A stretch of DNA of 8,449 nucleotides from an uncultured Collinsella sp. Its GTDB lineage: Bacteria; Actinomycetota; Coriobacteriia; Coriobacteriales; Coriobacteriaceae. The translations under genes were made by a program, and so were the position numbers. The notes beneath the pieces are model-generated. The model made no database searches. It worked only from the letters and a program-made list of their open reading frames with translations, and was not told the origin of the DNA. Positions 5,521-8,449 of the stretch are shown here, one piece after another (position 1 is the first letter of the stretch; each line of letters begins with the position of its first letter). Location: positions 1-8,449 of the forward strand of contig CABUQK010000090.1 in NCBI GenBank assembly GCA_902493615.1, given 5' to 3'.

Positions 5521-7182
5521 ATGACCAAGCATGTGTTCGTAACCGGTGGCGTGGTTTCGTCCCTGGGCAAGGGTATTACCGCGGCCTCGCTGGGCCGTCT
5601 GCTCAAGTCGCGTGGCTACAAAGTAACGATGCAGAAGGCCGACCCGTATCTGAACGTCGACCCCGGTACCATGAGCCCCTTCCAGCATGGTGAGGTCTTC
5701 GTTACCGAGGATGGTTACGAGTCCGACCTGGACCTGGGTCATTACGAGCGCTTTATTGATGAGAACCTGACCCGCGATTCCAACTTTACGACCGGCGCCA
5801 TCTATAAGAGCTTGATCGCCCGCGAGCGTCGCGGCGACTTTTTGGGCGGTACCGTGCAGGTGATTCCCCACGTCACCAATGCCATTAAGGACAAGTTCCG
5901 CCGCATTGAGGAGCAGACCGGCTCCGATGTAGTCATCACCGAGCTGGGCGGCACGATCGGTGACATCGAGTCCCAACCGTTTGTCGAGGCCATCCGTCAG
6001 TACCGCAAGGAGGCCGGCCCCGAGAACGTCTGCTACATCCACGTGTCGCTCGTTCCCTATATCGCCGCCGCCCACGAGGTCAAGACCAAGCCCACGCAGC
6101 ATTCCGTCAAGGAGCTCCGCAGCTTTGGCATCCAGCCCGATATCATCGTGCTGCGCTCCGACCACCATATCGATGACGCTATCCGCGGAAAGATCGCAAG
6201 CTTCTGCGACGTTGACACCGATTGTGTCTTTACCAACGAGGACTGCGCGAGCATTTACGATGTTCCGCAGCTGCTTGCCGAGCAGGACTTTGACCTGCGC
6301 ATTTGCGAGCGCCTGGGTCTGGACCCGCGTGAGCGCGACATGAGCGAGTGGAACGAGTTCCTGCGCAAACAGAATCACGCCAACCATCACGCCGACAAGG
6401 TGAAGATTGCCGTCGTGGGTAAGTACACGCAGCTGCCCGATGCGTACCTGTCGGTTATCGAGGCCCTGCACCATGCGGGCGTCTTCTACGATCGCCATGT
6501 GGACGTCCAGCTGGTCGACGGCGAGAGCCTCGACGAGCAGAATGTCTCCGAGGTTTTGGGCGACGCCTCGGGCATCCTGGTCCCCGGCGGCTTTGGCAAG
6601 CGCGCCCTGGAGGGCAAGATCCTCGCGGCCGAGTTTGCCCGTGAGCACAAGATTCCGTATCTGGGCATTTGCCTGGGTATGCAGGTGGCCGTGTGCGAAT
6701 TTGCGCGCAACGTCGTCGGCCTTGCCGGCGCCAGCTCCTCCGAGTTCGATCCGGATGGCCCGTATAGTGTCATCGATCTGATGAGCTCGCAGGAGGACGT
6801 GACCGAGAAGGGCGGCACCATGCGCCTGGGCGCCTATCCGTGCAAGCTCGCCGCCGATACCCTCGCTCGCGAGGCATATGGCGAGGAGCTCGTCTACGAG
6901 CGTCACCGTCATCGCTTTGAGTTCAACAACGCCTTCCGCGACCAGCTCGAGGACGCCGGTTTGGTTATCTCGGGCCTGTCGCCCGACGAGCGCCTGGTCG
7001 AGATGGTCGAGCTGCCGCGCGACGTGCATCCGTGGTATGTGGCAACCCAGGCTCATCCCGAGTTCAAGAGCCGCCCGACCAACCCGCAGCCGCTGTTCCG
7101 CGAGTTCGTGCGCGCTTCGATCGGCCAGCACGAGGGTGTCGACCGTCTGCAGGTGACGCCCATGAACCTTGCTACGGACTAA
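5521..7182 (+). CDS. pyrG: CTP synthase (glutamine-hydrolysing)
   Basis: A 553-aa cytoplasmic enzyme making CTP from UTP, ATP and glutamine, the last step of pyrimidine nucleotide synthesis. The N-terminal amidoligase domain (about 1-270) has the P-loop SSLGKG with K17, the block DPYLNVDPGTMSP at 41-53, the metal ligands D71 (DLGHYERF) and E141 (ELGGTIGDIES), and the KTKPTQHS UTP/CTP site. The C-terminal class I glutaminase domain (about 290-540) has the nucleophile C384 in GICLGMQ and the partners H512 and E514 in AHPEF. All catalytic residues are present and length is normal. The ATG at 5521 opens directly on the conserved KHVFVTGG strand. xerD follows 43 nt downstream on the same strand, so the two are probably co-transcribed. 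The 5' leader hairpin may make expression respond to CTP. Confidence 0.98.
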   Translation: MTKHVFVTGGVVSSLGKGITAASLGRLLKSRGYKVTMQKADPYLNVDPGTMSPFQHGEVFVTEDGYESDLDLGHYERFIDENLTRDSNFTTGAIYKSLIARERRGDFLGGTVQVIPHVTNAIKDKFRRIEEQTGSDVVITELGGTIGDIESQPFVEAIRQYRKEAGPENVCYIHVSLVPYIAAAHEVKTKPTQHSVKELRSFGIQPDIIVLRSDHHIDDAIRGKIASFCDVDTDCVFTNEDCASIYDVPQLLAEQDFDLRICERLGLDPRERDMSEWNEFLRKQNHANHHADKVKIAVVGKYTQLPDAYLSVIEALHHAGVFYDRHVDVQLVDGESLDEQNVSEVLGDASGILVPGGFGKRALEGKILAAEFAREHKIPYLGICLGMQVAVCEFARNVVGLAGASSSEFDPDGPYSVIDLMSSQEDVTEKGGTMRLGAYPCKLAADTLAREAYGEELVYERHRHRFEFNNAFRDQLEDAGLVISGLSPDERLVEMVELPRDVHPWYVATQAHPEFKSRPTNPQPLFREFVRASIGQHEGVDRLQVTPMNLATD

Positions 7183-7215
7183 GGGTGCCGTCGAATAAGG
7201 AACATACCGAAGCTA

Positions 7216-7240
7216 CTCCCTCGCCGTGGCGGCGGGGGAG
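7216..7240 (+). promoter_or_regulatory. Hairpin holding the xerD start codon in its loop
   Basis: CTCCCTCGCC (7216-7225) pairs with GGCGGGGGAG (7231-7240) over 10 bp with one T-G pair. The 5-nt loop GTGGC contains the GTG start at 7226-7228. The only Shine-Dalgarno-like sequence, AAGGA at 7198-7202, is 23 nt from the GTG, much too far for normal pairing. This suggests poor or regulated initiation, perhaps dependent on ribosomes finishing pyrG. Confidence 0.5.
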
Positions 7241-8119
7241 TATCTCGATTCCCTCGCGGTCGAGCGGGGTTTGGCGCGCAACACGATTGCGGCCTATCGT
7301 CGTGACCTGACGACGTACTGCGCCTATCTGGAGCGGGCGGGTATTGTGTCTTTTGAAGAGGTGACTCGTCAGGTCGTGGAGGGCTTTGTCGCCGACCGTC
7401 GCGATGGGGGCTATTCCGATGCCTCGGTGGAGCGTGCGCTTGCGGTCGTAAAGGGCCTGCATGCCTTTTTGGTGCGCGATGGGGCTGTGGCCCAAAATCC
7501 AACGACGGCGTTGCGCCTGCCTAAAAAGGCTGAGCGTTTGCCGGAGTATCTATCGGTGGAGGATGTCTCGGCGCTGCTCGATCAAGACTTCCCCGAGGGC
7601 GAGATGGGCTTGCGCGACCATGCCATCTTGGAAGTGCTCTACGGATGCGGTTTGCGTGTGAGCGAGTTGGTGGGGCTCGATGTGGGCGATATCCATATCG
7701 ACGATGGTTTTGTGCTCGTTCGCGGTAAGGGCTCAAAGGAACGCCTGTCCCCGCTGGTGGGAAGCGCGGCGCGAGCTCTGATGCTCTATGTAACTGAGGG
7801 GCGTTCTCGCTTGGCGGCCCATGCCCGCGGAACCGAGACCTCGGCGGTCTTTTTAAATAAGAACGGCCGCCGTCTGTCGCGCCAGGGCATCCATGCCATC
7901 TGTGAGCGCTACGGGCGCCAGGTGGGGCTGGTGGGACTCCATCCCCACACGCTGCGTCACTCCTTTGCTACCCATATGCTTGCGGGCGGCGCAGACCTCC
8001 GTGTGCTACAGGAGATCTTGGGACATGCCGATATATCGACCACGCAGGTCTACACGCATGTCGATCGTACGCAACTGACCGAGGTCTATCTGGCGGCGCA
8101 CCCGCTGGCGCATCGTTAA
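7226..8119 (+). CDS. xerD: Site-specific tyrosine recombinase XerD
   Basis: A 297-aa protein, one residue shorter than E. coli XerD. With XerC-type partners it resolves chromosome dimers at dif during cell division. An N-terminal SAM-like core-binding domain (about 1-95, LAVERGLARNTIAAYRRDL) precedes the catalytic domain. The full catalytic set is visible: R144 (CGLRVSELV), K168 (GKGSKER), H241 and R244 (HPHTLRH), H267 (LGHADIST) and the nucleophile Y276 (TQVYTHV). The start is a GTG: an in-frame TAA at 7196-7198 and the absence of any other start codon between leave it as the only choice giving full length. Linkage of pyrG, xerD and then parA/scpAB is known from actinobacteria such as Mycobacterium, where a Nudix gene intervenes; here it is absent. 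A XerC or phage integrase label is less likely given this linkage. Confidence 0.92.
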   Translation: MAAGEYLDSLAVERGLARNTIAAYRRDLTTYCAYLERAGIVSFEEVTRQVVEGFVADRRDGGYSDASVERALAVVKGLHAFLVRDGAVAQNPTTALRLPKKAERLPEYLSVEDVSALLDQDFPEGEMGLRDHAILEVLYGCGLRVSELVGLDVGDIHIDDGFVLVRGKGSKERLSPLVGSAARALMLYVTEGRSRLAAHARGTETSAVFLNKNGRRLSRQGIHAICERYGRQVGLVGLHPHTLRHSFATHMLAGGADLRVLQEILGHADISTTQVYTHVDRTQLTEVYLAAHPLAHR

Positions 8120-8152
8120 CTCATCGCTGACCTGCAAATTTATAGGTATTTG

Positions 8153-8265
8153 GGGACGGGCCCCAGTGAACTGCCTCCCATTTCTTGGACATGAGAAATG
8201 GGAGGCAGTTCACAGATTGCCACGGCGTGCTTTTGCGCGCGCATGGGCAATCTGGGGCCCGTCCC
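8153..8265. repeat. Nested palindromic element forming a three-way junction
   Basis: Outer arms GGGACGGGCCCCAG (8153-8166) and CTGGGGCCCGTCCC (8252-8265) enclose two adjacent hairpins with no spacer: a 19-bp stem at 8167-8212, and CAGATTGCC/GGCAATCTG (8213-8221 with 8246-8254) topped by GCGTGC/GCGCGC around TTTT. The trinucleotide CTG at 8252-8254 can pair with either CAG (8164-8166 or 8213-8215). Removing 49 nt yields a 64-nt hairpin with perfect 20-bp arms, GGGACGGGCCCCAGATTGCC and its complement. The outer sequence looks like an interspersed repeat of the REP type; copy number needs a genome search. Confidence 0.7.
8164..8215. mobile_element. 46-bp palindromic insertion with CAG target duplication
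   Basis: A 46-nt unit at 8167-8212 has perfect 19-bp arms (TGAACTGCCTCCCATTTCT and its reverse complement) around the 8-nt loop TGGACATG. It begins TG, ends CA, and is flanked by CAG on both sides (8164-8166 and 8213-8215). TG...CA ends with 3-bp target duplications are typical of IS3-family elements, and the arm sequence resembles IS3/IS150-type ends. There is no room for a transposase, so this would be a minimal non-autonomous derivative or two fused ends. The structure is seen directly; the family is inferred. Confidence 0.55.
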
Positions 8266-8271
8266 ATTTTT
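8254..8271 (+). terminator. Probable pyrG-xerD terminator (3' arm and T-run of the nested element)
   Basis: The right arm GGGGCCCGTCCC (8254-8265) is followed by ATTTTT (8266-8271). With the left arm at 8153-8164 it gives an intrinsic-terminator geometry. Before the palindrome was inserted, the 20-bp hairpin plus T5 would have been a strong terminator. Its present efficiency, with two hairpins inside, is uncertain. No other terminator follows xerD closely. Confidence 0.5.
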
Positions 8272-8362
8272 CGCCACTTGGCATCGCGGTGGTGGGCCGC
8301 ACGTGCCTTGGGTGGGGGAGTTTGGGGGCGATGTGAACGGCATATAAAGGGACGCAAAATCG
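8272..8362. other. G-rich spacer without a recognisable gene
   Basis: This part of the 330-nt gap after xerD has no supported reading frame. It holds three G-runs on the + strand (8310-8312, 8314-8318, 8324-8328); a fourth tract (8294-8296) is 13 nt away, so it misses the usual quadruplex rule. TATAAA at 8343-8348 could be a weak -10 for a downstream gene, with no good -35. Confidence 0.4.
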
Positions 8363-8392
8363 CCTCAAGGTCAACTTGAAGGTTGAGGTTGA
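8363..8392. promoter_or_regulatory. Cluster of TCAA/TTGA half-sites
   Basis: TCAA occurs at 8365 and 8371 and TTGA at 8376, 8383 and 8389, at 5-7 nt intervals. Two dyads result: TCAAG/CTTGA (8365-8369 with 8375-8379) and CCTCAA/TTGAGG (8363-8368 with 8383-8388). The pattern looks like an operator, vaguely MerR-like, but no regulator can be assigned. Confidence 0.3.
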
Positions 8393-8425
8393 ACGGCGGG
8401 GGGCCACAGGTGGCATCCCGCCGTT
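8392..8425. repeat. Hairpin near the window end
   Basis: AACGGCGGG (8392-8400) pairs with CCCGCCGTT (8417-8425). After a 2x2 internal loop, GCCA/TGGC (8403-8406 with 8411-8414) closes on CAGG. The next bases, GCTGTAAAC, contain no T-run, so it is not a clear terminator. It lies 6 nt before the NrdR-like site. Confidence 0.45.
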
Positions 8426-8431
8426 GCTGTA

Positions 8432-8449
8432 AACACAACATATTGTGTT
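8432..8449. promoter_or_regulatory. Probable NrdR box
   Basis: AACACAACATATTGTGTT has perfect 7-bp arms. Its inner 16 bp, ACACAACATATTGTGT (8433-8448), agree with the NrdR box consensus acaCwAtATaTwGtgt at 15 of 16 positions. NrdR represses ribonucleotide reductase genes through paired boxes about three helical turns apart. Only one box is visible; the second and the regulated gene would be beyond the window edge. Confidence 0.55.

Noticed and set aside
5254..7131. A 625-residue open frame on the - strand opposite pyrG
   Set aside because: It is the mirror of a GC-rich, codon-biased gene. All catalytic motifs of CTP synthase are on the + strand, and the antisense translation resembles no family.
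8294..8328. A second G-quadruplex in the spacer after xerD
   Set aside because: Only three G-tracts are close together; the fourth is separated by a 13-nt loop, outside the usual rule.
1..8449. CRISPR array, tRNA, rRNA, phage or anti-phage genes
   Set aside because: No regularly spaced repeats, no cloverleaf and no phage or defence protein signatures. XerD is a full-length housekeeping recombinase in its normal pyrG context, not a mobile integrase.

Overview
The window looks like chromosomal DNA of a high-GC anaerobe of the class Coriobacteriia, most likely a Collinsella-like species. This rests on GC-rich, C/G-ending codons, the catabolic arginine deiminase genes next to a YfcC-type ArcD carrier, a DUF1846/UPF0371 protein, and a pyrG-xerD linkage of the actinobacterial kind. 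The genus is inferred from gene content and style, not from a database match. Every supported gene is on the + strand.

Layout. Positions 1-2783 hold the end of arcA (arginine deiminase, last 17 codons including the catalytic cysteine), then arcB (ornithine carbamoyltransferase) and arcD (arginine/ornithine exchanger of the DcuC/YfcC family). Together these import arginine, deiminate it to citrulline, split citrulline into ornithine and carbamoyl phosphate, and export ornithine. The ATP-yielding carbamate kinase (arcC) is not in the window. Hairpins and an internal terminator separate the three genes. Positions 2784-3265 are a 482-nt non-coding stretch packed with inverted repeats: a strong terminator, a perfect 12-bp hairpin and a 99-nt multi-stem fold. 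It ends in a G-quadruplex motif and a consensus -10 box for the next gene. Positions 3266-4747 encode the DUF1846 protein, closed by a terminator. Positions 5004-5342 encode a 112-aa winged-helix regulator with its own terminator. Positions 5521-8119 hold pyrG (CTP synthase) and xerD (tyrosine recombinase for chromosome dimer resolution), 43 nt apart and probably co-transcribed.

The 330 nt after xerD hold the most striking DNA. A 64-nt hairpin/terminator-like element appears to have been split by a 46-bp perfect palindrome with TG...CA ends, flanked by a 3-bp CAG direct repeat. Deleting the palindrome and one CAG restores a perfect 20-bp-arm hairpin. The window ends on an 18-bp inverted repeat that fits the NrdR box consensus at 15 of 16 positions, suggesting a ribonucleotide reductase gene just beyond the edge.

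The protein genes are ordinary housekeeping and catabolic genes, and I see no undescribed multi-gene system. The interest lies in non-coding structure: the nested palindromes, a pyrG leader hairpin resembling the CTP-sensing pyrC/pyrD leaders of enterics, the xerD GTG start in a hairpin loop, the G-quadruplex at a promoter, and the 99-nt fold.
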